A stretch of 64,000 nt of DNA, taken from Achromobacter pestifer. Lineage in GTDB: Bacteria; Pseudomonadota; Gammaproteobacteria; Burkholderiales; Burkholderiaceae_B. Under the pieces are notes generated by a model, which was not told the origin of the DNA, searched no databases, and saw nothing but the letters and a program-made list of their open reading frames with translations. Below, piece by piece: positions 35,072 through 44,755 of this stretch. Position numbers and translations under genes: made by a program. The stretch is from assembly GCF_902859625.1 (NCBI RefSeq), contig NZ_CADIJX010000002.1, positions 868,001 through 932,000 on the forward strand, given 5' to 3'. Each line of letters starts with the position of its first letter. Position 1 is the first letter of the stretch.

Positions 35072-35847
35072 CCTACTTGCGCTATGAGGTCCGCGACAGG
35101 ATTGCGGAGATCCATCTGTGCCACGCGCCGGTCAATGCGCTGGATGTGGACATGCTGGATGCGCTGATTGCTGCGTATGATCGTGCCAATGCCGATGCCT
35201 CGGTGCGCGCGGTGCTGTTGGCCAGCGATCTGCCTGGCAGGTTCTGCGCGGGGCTGGACATGAAGAAGTTGCTGGCGAGTTCGCCGGCGCAGGTTCATGC
35301 GCTGCTGACCCGGCTTTACATCAAGCTCTTTGATGCACAGTTCAATCTGACGAAGCCGTCGATTTCGGTGGTGTCCGGCGCCGTGCGGGGCGGGGGCATG
35401 ACCGTGGCCATTTCCAGCGACATGATCGTTGCCGCGGACACGGCCACCTTCGGCTATCCGGAGATCGACGTGGGGGTCTTGCCGGCGATCCACTACGCGC
35501 ATCTGCCCGCCATCATCGGCAAGCATCGGGCGTTTGACCTGCTGTTCACCGGCAGGACATTCGGCGCGCGGGAGGCGCACGATCTGGGCTTGGTGGCGCG
35601 GGTGGAACGCGAGGCGCAATTGCTGGAGCAGGCGCGGGAGCTGGCGCAATCCCTGGCCGGCAAGCCGCCCCAGGTGCTGGCAATGGGGCGGCGCGCGTTT
35701 GTGTTTGCCAATGACAACGACTACCGCCGCAAACTGGCGACGGCGGTTGAGGTGTTTTGCAATGCCGCGGCGACGCCTGACGCGGCCGAAGGCTTGGCCG
35801 CCTTCGTGCAGAAGCGTGCGCCGGCTTGGGGTGAGCCGCAGGCGTGA
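35068..35847 (+). CDS. Enoyl-CoA hydratase/isomerase (crotonase family)
   Basis: A 259-residue crotonase with the oxyanion-hole segments GRFCAGLDM (residues about 60-68) and GAVRGGGMTVAIS, and one catalytic-type glutamate in FGYPEIDVGVLP. The second glutamate position of classical hydratases (GGTxxL) is not conserved, so it may be an isomerase, hydrolase or hydratase of unusual substrate. ATG 35068 overlaps the CoA-transferase stop by 4 bp. It is the third gene of the LysR-linked operon and converges with the next crotonase. Confidence 0.88.
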   Translation: MTYLRYEVRDRIAEIHLCHAPVNALDVDMLDALIAAYDRANADASVRAVLLASDLPGRFCAGLDMKKLLASSPAQVHALLTRLYIKLFDAQFNLTKPSISVVSGAVRGGGMTVAISSDMIVAADTATFGYPEIDVGVLPAIHYAHLPAIIGKHRAFDLLFTGRTFGAREAHDLGLVARVEREAQLLEQARELAQSLAGKPPQVLAMGRRAFVFANDNDYRRKLATAVEVFCNAAATPDAAEGLAAFVQKRAPAWGEPQA

Positions 35848-35851
35848 CCGC

Positions 35852-36655
35852 TTATTGACCCTTGAAGTCGGGCGCCCGCTTTTCGCGGAATGCCTGCACA
35901 CCTTCGGCGAAATCCGCGCGGGCGGCAGAATCCAGGAAGCGCGCGGTCTCTTCCGCCAGTTGGGTTTCCAGCGAGGCGTGCGTGGCCGAGCGCAACAGGT
36001 CTTTTGCGCCTGCGATGCCGTGTGGCGCATGCCGCACGATGTCTTGTGCATAGGTTTCTGCGGCGTCGGCAAGCGCGCCGGCTGGCGCGATGCGGGTGAT
36101 GATGCTCCAGCCCAGCGCGTCGCTGGCGGTGAAGGCGTCGTGGCGCAGCAGCAAGTCCAACGCGCGTTTGACGCCGACGGCACGCGCCAGTCCGTGCGTC
36201 ATGCCTGCATCCGGGGTGGCGCCCAGTTTGAGGTAGGCAGTCATGAAGCGTGTGCCTGCGTCAGCGATGGCAAGGTCGCAGGCCAGCACCAGCGACAGCC
36301 CCGCGCCCGCCGCCACGCCATGGACTTCCGCCAGCCAGACTTTGTCCATGCGCCCGATGCGCGAGATGAAATCGTTGAGCGGGGTAAAGAGGTTCAGCAG
36401 CGTGTCGCGCACCACGGAAGGGTCACCCGTGAACATGCTGATGTCGCCGCCCGCGCAGAACGCCTTGCCCGCCGCGCGCAGGCGCACGGCGCGAATTTCC
36501 TTGCGTGTTTCCAACCACTGGGCGGCCTGTTGCAGGTCGCGGGCCATGGCGACGTCGATGGCATTCAAGGTGTCGGCGCGGTTCAGCGTCAGCGTGGCGA
36601 GCGTGCCTTCGGCCTCTAGCAGCACGGTCTGGAATGTGGGAAGTCCTTGGGTCAT
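35852..36655 (-). CDS. Enoyl-CoA hydratase/isomerase (PaaG-like crotonase)
   Basis: A 267-residue crotonase with [11 protein letters not shown] and [20 protein letters not shown] oxyanion-hole regions. The usual PEI glutamate is replaced ([13 protein letters not shown]), but an Asp is kept in PDAG, as in PaaG-type isomerases. It probably isomerises a ring-opened or unsaturated acyl-CoA. It is transcribed away from the liv-type operon, and a TetR-like palindrome lies between them at 36719, so it may belong to the same regulon. Confidence 0.87.
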   Translation of the reverse strand: MTQGLPTFQTVLLEAEGTLATLTLNRADTLNAIDVAMARDLQQAAQWLETRKEIRAVRLRAAGKAFCAGGDISMFTGDPSVVRDTLLNLFTPLNDFISRIGRMDKVWLAEVHGVAAGAGLSLVLACDLAIADAGTRFMTAYLKLGATPDAGMTHGLARAVGVKRALDLLLRHDAFTASDALGWSIITRIAPAGALADAAETYAQDIVRHAPHGIAGAKDLLRSATHASLETQLAEETARFLDSAARADFAEGVQAFREKRAPDFKGQ

Positions 36656-36718
36656 GGCGCGTCTCCGTTATCGGGTAAATACCAGCTGTCGATCCAAAAA
36701 CCGCGATGCTATGGTCTG

Positions 36719-36738
36719 AACCGAGCGCTTGCTTGGTT
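36719..36738. promoter_or_regulatory. Candidate TetR-type operator in a divergent promoter region
   Basis: AACCGAGCGCTTGCTTGGTT is a 20-bp imperfect palindrome (14 of 20 symmetric positions; outer arms AACC/GGTT, inner AGC/GCT) between the divergent crotonase gene and the ABC-transporter operon. The operon's last gene encodes a TetR regulator, the obvious candidate to bind it. Confidence 0.5.
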
Positions 36739-36921
36739 GTTATCGAGCACGCTTAGCGTAACGCATAGAAGTACGGCATAGAACGATTTTCCGGCGCTGG
36801 TCTGGCGTAGGTAAAGACAGGTTCGTTGCATCTCCTGGCTTGCGGGTCGCCTGATTCACCGCTGATAAAAATGTCCGCCCAAGGCGGCAAGAAACTTCGC
36901 GATCAAAAAGCGAGGAGACAA

Positions 36922-37746
36922 ATGGTGGATCAGTCCGAGCAGCCTCCCTTGCTGGAGGTGGATGGGGTTACCTTGGCGTTCGGCGGGGTCAAGGCATTGA
37001 CCGGCGTGGGCTTTCGCGTGGCGCCGGGTTCCATCACCACGGTCATCGGCCCGAATGGCGCCGGCAAGACCTCGTTGTTCAATACCATTTCCGGGTTCTA
37101 CAAGCCGGCTGCCGGACAGATCCGGTTTGAGGGCCGCGACATCACGCGCGTCGCGGCGCCCGAGCGTGCCAAGCTGGGGCTGGCGCGCAGCTTCCAGAAC
37201 ATCGCGCTGTTTCGCGGCATGACGGTGCTGGACAACATCAAGCTGGGCCGTCACGCGCACCTGCGCTGCAACGTGCTGGACGCCTTGTTCTACCTGGGCC
37301 GAGCGCGCCGCGAAGAGATGGCGCTGCGGGCCGACATCGAAGAACGCATCATCGATTTCCTGGAGATCGACCACATCCGCCACGCACCCGTGTCGGCCCT
37401 GTCCTATGGCCTGCAAAAGCGCGTGGAGCTGGCCCGCGCGCTGGCGATGCAGCCCAAGGTGCTGATGCTGGACGAACCCGTGGCCGGCATGAACCGCGAA
37501 GAGACGGACGACATGGCGCGTTTCATCCTGGACGCGCGGACGGAGTGGGGCGTGACGGTGCTGATGGTGGAGCACGACATGGGTCTGGTGATGGACCTGT
37601 CGGACCATGTGGTGGTGCTGAACTTTGGGCAGGTGATCGCGGATGGCACGCCGGCCCAGGTGCAGGCGAACCCGGAAGTCATCAAGGCCTATCTGGGCGC
37701 GGGCGATGTGGGCGACTTGCGCCGCCGCTTGAGGGAGGCGGCCTGA
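36922..37746 (+). CDS. Branched-chain-type ABC transporter, ATPase (LivG-like)
   Basis: A 274-residue ATPase with Walker A GPNGAGKTSLFNT, the signature LSYGLQKRVELARALA and Walker B VLMLDEPVAGMN (the M-N-x-x-E ending is typical of LivG). With the adjacent permeases and LivF it would power import through a HAAT-family transporter. ATG 36922 follows CGAGGAGA (36911-36918). Its stop shares the base with the next ATG (TGATG). Confidence 0.92.
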   Translation: MVDQSEQPPLLEVDGVTLAFGGVKALTGVGFRVAPGSITTVIGPNGAGKTSLFNTISGFYKPAAGQIRFEGRDITRVAAPERAKLGLARSFQNIALFRGMTVLDNIKLGRHAHLRCNVLDALFYLGRARREEMALRADIEERIIDFLEIDHIRHAPVSALSYGLQKRVELARALAMQPKVLMLDEPVAGMNREETDDMARFILDARTEWGVTVLMVEHDMGLVMDLSDHVVVLNFGQVIADGTPAQVQANPEVIKAYLGAGDVGDLRRRLREAA

Positions 37747-38624
37747 TGGACTGGTTGTTTTTCCTTGAGGTGACGCTGGCGGGGCTGGGCAGCGGCGGAC
37801 TGTATGCCTTGGCCGCGCTGGCGTTCGTGATCGTCTACAAGGCGACGCGCGTCGTGAATATCGCCATCGGTGAATTCCTGATGCTGGGCGCGTATGTGTT
37901 TTATGCGTTCGCGACGGGCATGGAATGGCCGATCTGGCTGGCGATCCTGGGGGCGGTGGTGGTATCTGGCGCCTTGGGGGCAGTGGTCGAACGCTTGACG
38001 ATACGGCCCATGCTGGGAGAGGCGCCGATCTCGGTCTTCATGGTGACGGTGGGCCTGGCTTCCATCCTGGTGGGAGCCGTGGAACTGATCTGGACCGCCG
38101 ATCAGCGGCGTTTGCCGGAGTTCATGCCGCGTGCCCCGGTGATGGTGGGCGAGGCGTTCGTGGCGCCCAAGGTGTTCTACGGATTCTGGGTGGCGGTAGT
38201 GCTGGCCTTGCTGGTGCTGGTGGTGTTTCGCTACTGGCGCGGCGGCGTGGCCCTGCGTGCCACGGCGTCGGACCAGGGTGCCGCCTATGCGATGGGCATC
38301 AATGTCCCGCGTGTGTTTTCGCTGTCCTGGGTCGCGGCGGGCGCGCTGGCGGCGGTGTCGGGCGTGATCGTGGGCGCCATCGGGGGAATTTCGTCGTCGA
38401 TGGGCGTCTTTGGCTTGTCGGTGTTGGTCGTGGTGATCGTGGGCGGCTTGGATAGCGTGGCCGGCGCCCTGGTGGGCGGCGTGTTCATTGGCTTGCTGGA
38501 GGCCTGGGCGGGCGCCTACATGGGGGGCGAGTACAAGCTGCTGGCAACCTTCATCGTGCTGGTGGTGGTGTTGATGGTCAGGCCCTATGGGCTGTTCGGC
38601 ACCCGTGAAATCGAGAGGCTCTGA
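37746..38624 (+). CDS. Branched-chain-type ABC transporter permease (LivH-like)
   Basis: A 292-residue polytopic inner-membrane protein with about eight helices. It has the LivH start (GLGSGGLYALAALAFVIVYK) and the EAA-like loop RATASDQGAAYAMGINVPR. The ATG overlaps the preceding stop by one base. It pairs with the LivM-like permease to form the channel; the transported compound is unknown but context (acyl-CoA ligase, thiolase) suggests an organic acid rather than an amino acid. Confidence 0.92.
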   Translation: MDWLFFLEVTLAGLGSGGLYALAALAFVIVYKATRVVNIAIGEFLMLGAYVFYAFATGMEWPIWLAILGAVVVSGALGAVVERLTIRPMLGEAPISVFMVTVGLASILVGAVELIWTADQRRLPEFMPRAPVMVGEAFVAPKVFYGFWVAVVLALLVLVVFRYWRGGVALRATASDQGAAYAMGINVPRVFSLSWVAAGALAAVSGVIVGAIGGISSSMGVFGLSVLVVVIVGGLDSVAGALVGGVFIGLLEAWAGAYMGGEYKLLATFIVLVVVLMVRPYGLFGTREIERL

Positions 38625-38627
38625 CCC

Positions 38628-39665
38628 ATGCGTATCGCGACCGCGAAACAGACCTACCTGGCCGATGAGGCGCTATTCGACACGCGCACTCAGCACGTGT
38701 GGCTGGCCTTGCTGGCGGCGTCCCTGGCCCTGTTCCCGTTTGTGGCCGACGCCTATTGGCTGTACCTGGCCTGCCTGGTGGCCATCAATATCGCCAGCGC
38801 GACGGGACTGAATATCTTGACGGGCTATACCGGCCTGGTGAGCTTGGGGCAAGCGGCCTTCATGGGCCTGGGCGCGTACACGGTGGCCGTCATGGAGCTG
38901 CGGCTGGGGACGCCGGTGCTGGTCAACCTGCTGGGCGGCGGCGTGGTGGCGATGCTGGGCGGCCTGCTGGTGGGGATTCCTTCGTTGCGGGTGAAGGGGC
39001 TGTACCTGGCGATCGCCACGATCGCGGCGTCGTTCATCGCCCATTTCATTTTTGCGAACTGGCAGTTCACGGGCGGGACCACCGGCTTGCAGGTGCCACC
39101 CGCGCGGATGCTGGGCGTGGACCTGGATACCTCGTTCAAGATTTATTGGTTGATCGTGCCGGTGACGGTGTTGATGGTGCTGGGTGCGGCAAACCTGTTC
39201 CGCACGCGCATCGGTCGAGCCTTCATCGCGATCCGCGACCGCGATATCTCGGCGGAGGTCCTGGGTATCCGACTGCTGCGCTACAAACTGCTGTCGTTCG
39301 GGCTGTCGTCGTTCTACGCCGGCGTGGCGGGAGGGCTGTGGGCGTACTTCTTCCGCGTGGTGACGCCAGAGAGCTTCCCCCTGATCATGTCGATTTTCTT
39401 CCTGGCCGCCATCATCGTGGGCGGCATGGGGTCGATCCTGGGTTCCATCCTGGGTGCCATCTTCATGACGATGGTGCCCGAACTGCTTAAGTTGATCGTG
39501 GGCTGGCTGCCGGTGGGCGGCGACGCGCTGCGGCTGGTGTCGCCCGTGCGCACGATCGTTTTCGGCCTGCTGATCGTGGGCTTTCTGATCTTCGAGCCCC
39601 ATGGGCTCGCGGAAATCTGGCGTCGCGTGCGCCGCTTCTTCCACCTGTGGCCATTCCGGACCTAA
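38628..39665 (+). CDS. Branched-chain-type ABC transporter permease (LivM-like)
   Basis: A 345-residue permease with about nine to ten helices, the LivM core NILTGYTGLVSLGQAAFMGL, and the cytoplasmic loop FIAIRDRDISAEVLGI that contacts the ATPases. It lies 3 bp after livH. The C-terminus FEPHGLAEIWRRVRRFFHLW is typical of the family. Confidence 0.92.
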   Translation: MRIATAKQTYLADEALFDTRTQHVWLALLAASLALFPFVADAYWLYLACLVAINIASATGLNILTGYTGLVSLGQAAFMGLGAYTVAVMELRLGTPVLVNLLGGGVVAMLGGLLVGIPSLRVKGLYLAIATIAASFIAHFIFANWQFTGGTTGLQVPPARMLGVDLDTSFKIYWLIVPVTVLMVLGAANLFRTRIGRAFIAIRDRDISAEVLGIRLLRYKLLSFGLSSFYAGVAGGLWAYFFRVVTPESFPLIMSIFFLAAIIVGGMGSILGSILGAIFMTMVPELLKLIVGWLPVGGDALRLVSPVRTIVFGLLIVGFLIFEPHGLAEIWRRVRRFFHLWPFRT

Positions 39666-39713
39666 GCGCTGATTGGCCGATTGCAAGACCCATAAGACCC
39701 CAGGAGACACACC

Positions 39714-40892
39714 ATGAAGCGCATCCGGATAGGCAGCGGTTTATCGAGGTTGTTGGCCCCGTTGGGCCTGGCAGCGGCATTGGCGGCGCCCGTGGCGCAT
39801 GCGGCGGACGACTTGGTGCTGGGCGGATCGATTCCGTTGAGCGGCGTGTTCGCCTTTGCAGGGCAGGGGATCCATGCCGGCATTACCGACTATGTGAAGA
39901 TCGTCAACGATCAGGGCGGCGTGAAGGGGCGCAAGCTGCGCTACGTACCCGAGGACACCGCCTATAAGGTCGATGCATCCGTGGCGGCGTTCAAAAAGAT
40001 CACCAGCCAGAACAAGGTGAATTTCTACTACGGCGATTCGACGGGCTTCTCAAAGACCATTAACGCTGAGTTGAACCGTTCGGGCGACATCCTGATGACC
40101 GGCGCGTCGTTTGCGACCGAGTTGAATGACCCCGCGAAGTATCCCGCGCAGTTCATGCTGGGGCCGGACTACACCGAGATGTTCGGCATCTTGTTGCGCT
40201 ACATCGCCAAGGAGCAGCCGGGCGCGAAGGTGGCGTTCGTGTATTCCGATACGGAATTTGGCCGCGACCCGATTGCCAGTTCACGCGCGGTGGCGGAAAA
40301 ACTGGGCTTGAAGGTCGCCACGGAAATCATGACGGCGCCGGGCAGCGTGGACGTGTCGACCGAGGTGATCAAACTGCGCCGCGCGGATCCCGACTACACG
40401 ATCTTCCACGGCTACGTGCTGGCGCCCATCCCGGAATTCGTGGGGCAGGGCAAGCGCATGGGGCTGAAGACGCGCTACATGGGCACGTTCTGGACCATGG
40501 ACAATTCCACCGTGATGCAGATGGGCGAGGACGCGGAAGGCTTCATGGGCGTGATGCCGTATCGCTACTACTACGACACGGAAGGCGATGCGCCGATGCT
40601 GAAGAAGATCCGCGAGATGCGTCCGCAGTACCAGAGCACAGGCTATATGCAGGGCTTCCTGGCGGCGATGTTGTTCACGGAGGTGGCCAAGCGCACGTTG
40701 GACGCGGGCAAGGAACTGACCAGCGCCAACATGAAGGCCGCGCTGGACGGCATCAAGGACTTCGATACCGGCGGCCTGATTGGCGTGCCGATCTCGATCA
40801 AGGGCAACTCCATTCCGGTGGGCCGGATCTATCGCGCCGATGTGAAGCAGAAGCAGATGGTGCCCGCATCCGATTGGATCGTGTTGAAGTGA
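39714..40892 (+). CDS. ABC transporter substrate-binding protein (LivK-like)
   Basis: This 392-residue protein has a signal peptide (RLLAPLGLAAALAAPVAHAA, cleavage before DDLVLGG) and the HAAT/peripla_BP_6 pattern GGSIPLSGVFAFAG and DQGGVKGRKL. It captures the substrate in the periplasm for the LivH/M/G/F importer. It lies between livM and livF; GGAGA (39702-39706) is the ribosome site. Solutes of this subfamily near CoA ligases are often aromatic or aliphatic acids; this is context inference only. Confidence 0.92.
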   Translation: MKRIRIGSGLSRLLAPLGLAAALAAPVAHAADDLVLGGSIPLSGVFAFAGQGIHAGITDYVKIVNDQGGVKGRKLRYVPEDTAYKVDASVAAFKKITSQNKVNFYYGDSTGFSKTINAELNRSGDILMTGASFATELNDPAKYPAQFMLGPDYTEMFGILLRYIAKEQPGAKVAFVYSDTEFGRDPIASSRAVAEKLGLKVATEIMTAPGSVDVSTEVIKLRRADPDYTIFHGYVLAPIPEFVGQGKRMGLKTRYMGTFWTMDNSTVMQMGEDAEGFMGVMPYRYYYDTEGDAPMLKKIREMRPQYQSTGYMQGFLAAMLFTEVAKRTLDAGKELTSANMKAALDGIKDFDTGGLIGVPISIKGNSIPVGRIYRADVKQKQMVPASDWIVLK

Positions 40893-40899
40893 GGCGCCT

Positions 40900-41745
40900 G
40901 TGACCCTGGGACATGACGCGCAGGCCGCGACGGCGCCGCCACCCGTGGCGGTACTGGATATCAACAATATCGAAGTCGTCTACAACAAGGCGGTGCAGGT
41001 GTTGCGCGGCCTGTCCCTATCGGTGCCCGCCGGCAGCATCGTGGCCCTGCTGGGCAGCAATGGCGCCGGCAAGTCCACGACGCTGAAGGCGGTGTCTGGG
41101 TTGCTGGACCTGGAGGACGGTGCGCTGGTGCGTGGGCACATTGTCTTCAACGGTGGCGATACGGCGGGTGCCAAGCCGCAGAATCTGGTGCGTGCGGGGT
41201 TGTCGCATGTGATGGAGGGGCGCCGGGTGTTCGAAGACCTGACGGTTGAAGAGAATCTGGTGGCAGCGACCTATGCGTTGACCGGGCGCCCCGGCGCGAA
41301 GGTGGATTTCGACCTGGTGTACGGCTATTTTCCGCGTCTGTTTGAACGGCGCCGGGGTCTGGCGGGCTATCTGTCGGGGGGCGAACAGCAGATGCTGGCC
41401 ATTGGCCGTGCGCTGATCGCGCAGCCCAGGCTGATGCTGTTGGACGAACCATCGCTTGGCCTGTCGCCGATGCTGGTGGAGAACATCTTTTCCATCATCG
41501 CGCGCATCAATGCCGAGCAAGGCGTGTCGATGCTGCTGGTGGAACAGAATGCGTCCGTGGCGCTGGCGGTGGCGCATTACGGCTACATCATGGAGACCGG
41601 CAAGGTCGTGATCGACGGCACCGCCGACAAGCTGGCGGCGGACCCGGATGTGCGTGAGTTCTACCTGGGCGTGGGGGGGACGGGCGAGGCCCGGGGGTTC
41701 CGCGACATCAAGCACTACAAGCGCCGAAAGCGCTGGCTGTCATGA
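40900..41745 (+). CDS. Branched-chain-type ABC transporter, ATPase (LivF-like)
   Basis: A 281-residue ATPase with Walker A GSNGAGKSTTLKAVSG, signature LSGGEQQMLAIGRAL and Walker B LMLLDEPSLGLSP. A C-terminal extension of about 25 residues (RGFRDIKHYKRRKRWLS) is longer than in E. coli LivF but is seen in this operon type. It uses a GTG start at 40900; no in-frame ATG lies upstream of the conserved region. Its end overlaps the ligase start by 4 bp. Confidence 0.9.
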   Translation: MTLGHDAQAATAPPPVAVLDINNIEVVYNKAVQVLRGLSLSVPAGSIVALLGSNGAGKSTTLKAVSGLLDLEDGALVRGHIVFNGGDTAGAKPQNLVRAGLSHVMEGRRVFEDLTVEENLVAATYALTGRPGAKVDFDLVYGYFPRLFERRRGLAGYLSGGEQQMLAIGRALIAQPRLMLLDEPSLGLSPMLVENIFSIIARINAEQGVSMLLVEQNASVALAVAHYGYIMETGKVVIDGTADKLAADPDVREFYLGVGGTGEARGFRDIKHYKRRKRWLS

Positions 41746-43598
41746 AGGACAAGACCATGATCGCCTCTATCGATACCGCTGCTTGGCCCGAGCTGACCTT
41801 GCCCCAGATGCTGCGCGAACAGGCGCGGCGCCAGGCATCCGCCATCGCGATCCGGCAAAAGGACTTCGGCATTTGGAAGCCCTTGACGTGGGCGGGCTAC
41901 TGGCAACGAGCCAGCCGCGTGGGGTTGGGCCTGCGGGCCCTGGGCCTGAGTCGGGGCGGGCGGGTGGCCATCGTGTCGGAGAACCGCGTGGAGTGGCTGC
42001 TGACGCAGCTGGGCGCGGGGACCGTGGGCGCCGTGGCGGTGGGGGTGTATCCGACAAGCCCCGCAGAAGAAATGGGTTATGTGCTGGAACACGCGGATGT
42101 CGAACTGGTGGTGTGCGAAGACCAGGAGCAGACCGACAAGGTGCTGCAAGTGGCCAGCCGCCTGCCGCTGCTGCGGCGCATCGTGATGATGGAGACCAAG
42201 GGGTTGCGGTCGTATGCGCCGGCCGACCGTGCCCACATCGTGACGTTCGCCGAGATTGAGGCTGACGGCGCCGCGCGGGAAGCGGCGGAACTGGCGGCGC
42301 TGAATACCGCGCTGGACGCGCAGCGCCTGGACGACACCGGCCTGATGATCTACACCTCGGGTTCCACCGGCAAGCCCAAGGGGGCGATGCTGAGCTATCG
42401 CAACATGCGGGGGGTGGCCCCGGGCATTGCCGACCGGCTGTCGATGGATGCGCAGAGCGTGCACCTGTCTTACCTGCCGCTGTGCCACGTGGCAGAGCAG
42501 ATGCTGTCGACCTTCGTGCCGCTGTATCTGGGCTCGCAAGTGAACTTCGGCGAATCGATCCGCACGGTGCAGGAAGACCTGCGTGAAGTGGCGCCGACGA
42601 TTTTCCTGGGCGTGCCACGGATTTGGGAAAAGCTGCACGCATCCATATCGATCAAGATGCAGGAGGCCGGCCGGTTGCAGCAATGGCTGTATCGGCGGGC
42701 GTTGGCGGCATGCCTGCCGTTCCTGGAGAAATCACCCGCGCAATACACGCTGGGCGAACGGCTGACGCATGGCCTGTGGTATTGGCTGGTGTTGCGCGCC
42801 TTGCAGAACTTCATCGGCTTGCGGCGCGTGCGTGTCGCGATGACGGGGGCGGCGCCGATTCCGCCGGACGTGGTGCGCTACTTCCGCAACCTGGGCGTGC
42901 CGCTGCTGGAGGTCTACGGGTTGACGGAATCAGCCGGAATGATCTTTGGCCAGCACCCTGATCGCGTGAAGGTGGGCACCGTGGGGGAACCGATCCTGGG
43001 CGTGGATTGGAAGATGGGCGAGGCCGATGAATTGCTGGTGCGCGGCGACATGGTGTTCCAGGGTTACTACAAGCAGGCCGAGGCGACCGCCGATACGGTG
43101 CGCGATGGCTGGTTGCATACGGGAGACGTCGTTGCCGAACAGGATGGGCGGGTTCGTATCGTTGACCGTCTGAAGGACATCATGATCACGGCGGGCGGCA
43201 AGAACCTGACCCCCTCCGAGATCGAGAATGCGGTGAAGGGCAGTCCGTACGTGAAGGAGTGCATTGTGATCGCCGATGGCCGCAAGTATGTATCGGCGCT
43301 GATCCAGCTGGAGTTCGATACCGTGGGGAAATGGGCGGAGTCGCGCCGCATCGCGTTCACGCACTTTCGGTCGCTGGTCGAATGCGAGCAGGTGCGAGAG
43401 CTGGTCCAGCAGGAGGTGGCGCGCGCCAATGCGGGTCTGGCGCCCGTGGCGCAGATCAAGCGCTTTCATTTGTTGACCAAGGAACTGGATCATGACGACG
43501 GTGAGGTGACGGCGACGATGAAGGTCAGGCGAGCCAGCATCTACCGTACTTACGCGAACGAAATCGAAACGCTCTACGTTGAGGAGACGATGGCATGA
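41742..43598 (+). CDS. Long-chain-type AMP-binding acyl-CoA ligase
   Basis: A 618-residue ANL enzyme of the FadD/FAA1-like long form, with the P-loop YTSGSTGKPKGAML, the adenine motif YGLTESAG and the GWLHTGDVV hinge. The late catalytic lysine region is RLKDIMITAGGKNLTPSEIE. Length and the KNLTP motif resemble AMP-dependent synthetases acting on long or bulky acids. It is coupled by overlaps to LivF before and thiolase after, so it probably activates the imported acid. Confidence 0.92.
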   Translation: MKDKTMIASIDTAAWPELTLPQMLREQARRQASAIAIRQKDFGIWKPLTWAGYWQRASRVGLGLRALGLSRGGRVAIVSENRVEWLLTQLGAGTVGAVAVGVYPTSPAEEMGYVLEHADVELVVCEDQEQTDKVLQVASRLPLLRRIVMMETKGLRSYAPADRAHIVTFAEIEADGAAREAAELAALNTALDAQRLDDTGLMIYTSGSTGKPKGAMLSYRNMRGVAPGIADRLSMDAQSVHLSYLPLCHVAEQMLSTFVPLYLGSQVNFGESIRTVQEDLREVAPTIFLGVPRIWEKLHASISIKMQEAGRLQQWLYRRALAACLPFLEKSPAQYTLGERLTHGLWYWLVLRALQNFIGLRRVRVAMTGAAPIPPDVVRYFRNLGVPLLEVYGLTESAGMIFGQHPDRVKVGTVGEPILGVDWKMGEADELLVRGDMVFQGYYKQAEATADTVRDGWLHTGDVVAEQDGRVRIVDRLKDIMITAGGKNLTPSEIENAVKGSPYVKECIVIADGRKYVSALIQLEFDTVGKWAESRRIAFTHFRSLVECEQVRELVQQEVARANAGLAPVAQIKRFHLLTKELDHDDGEVTATMKVRRASIYRTYANEIETLYVEETMA

Positions 43599-44749
43599 AC
43601 GAAGCCGTGATCCTGGAGGCCGTGCGCACGCCTTTCGGCCGCCGTGGCGGATGGTGGGCGGACACCCGGCCCGACACATTGCTGGCGCAGACAGTGCGGG
43701 CCATGCTTGCGCGCGCCGGACTGCCTGGCGGCAAGATCGAGGACGTGATCGCTGGCTGCGTCAGTCAGGCGGGCGAGCAGGGCGCCAATATCGGGCGCTT
43801 GGTCGCGATGTTGGCAGACCTGCCGGAAACGGTGCCGGGCGTGGCCGTGAACCGCATGTGCGGGTCCAGCCAGCAGGCAGTGCATTTCGGGGCGCAAGCC
43901 ATTGCCGCTGGGGATATGCGGTACGTGGTGGCAGGCGGTGTCGAGAGCATGAGCCGCGTGCCGATGTTCTTGGACGTGACGTTGGGGCAAAGCGAGTTTC
44001 GTGGCTTTGAATCGCTGAATCCAGGGTTGCTGGAACGCTATCCGCTGATCCATCAGCTTGAAAGCGCGGAGCGCATCGCTGACCATTGGCAGCTGTCGCA
44101 GGCTGCGATGGATGAGTGGGCGCGCGAAAGCCACGCGCGCGCCTGGGCGGCCGCGCGGGCGGGCCTGCACGCGGAACTGCTGCCGGGCCCGCAAGAGGCC
44201 GCGCATCGCGATGAAGGCATCCGCGAGACGACCGACCCGGTGCGCATGGCGGCCCTGGCGCCCGCGCTGCGTCCGCCGGGGCAAGGCGGTGTCACCGCCG
44301 CCAATGCCAGCCAGCTGGCGGATGGCGCGGCCGCGGTGTTGCTGGCTGACCGCGATACGGCGCTGTCCGACGGGCTGCGTCCACGCGCACGCTTTCTGGC
44401 GCGGGTAGCGGTCGGGTCGGATCCTGTGATGCAACTGACGGGCGTGATCCCGGCCACGCGGCTGGCCTTGGAACGTGCCGGGCTGACATTGGCGGACATC
44501 GATTGGATCGAGATCAACGAAGCTTTCTCCAGCGTGGTGCTGGCCTGGCAGCGGGAACTGGGGGCCAAGCCCGCGCGCGTGAATCCGTGGGGCGGTGCGA
44601 TCGCGCATGGCCACCCGCTGGGGGCGACGGGAGCGGGGCTGATGGCCAAGATGCTGGCCGGGCTGGAGGCGACGGAAGGCGAATTCGGCATGCAGCTGAT
44701 GTGCATCGGCCATGGCATGGCGACGGCGACCATTATCCAGAGGCTGTGA
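43595..44749 (+). CDS. Acetyl-CoA C-acyltransferase (thiolase)
   Basis: A 384-residue degradative thiolase with all active-site elements: nucleophile Cys in NRMCGSSQQAVHF (about residue 89), GGAIAHGHPLGATGAG with the catalytic histidine, and the C-terminal Cys in LMCIGHGMA. It cleaves 3-oxoacyl-CoA with CoA at the end of beta-oxidation. ATG 43595 overlaps the ligase stop (ATGA). Confidence 0.94.
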   Translation: MNEAVILEAVRTPFGRRGGWWADTRPDTLLAQTVRAMLARAGLPGGKIEDVIAGCVSQAGEQGANIGRLVAMLADLPETVPGVAVNRMCGSSQQAVHFGAQAIAAGDMRYVVAGGVESMSRVPMFLDVTLGQSEFRGFESLNPGLLERYPLIHQLESAERIADHWQLSQAAMDEWARESHARAWAAARAGLHAELLPGPQEAAHRDEGIRETTDPVRMAALAPALRPPGQGGVTAANASQLADGAAAVLLADRDTALSDGLRPRARFLARVAVGSDPVMQLTGVIPATRLALERAGLTLADIDWIEINEAFSSVVLAWQRELGAKPARVNPWGGAIAHGHPLGATGAGLMAKMLAGLEATEGEFGMQLMCIGHGMATATIIQRL

Positions 44750-44755
44750 CCCGAC

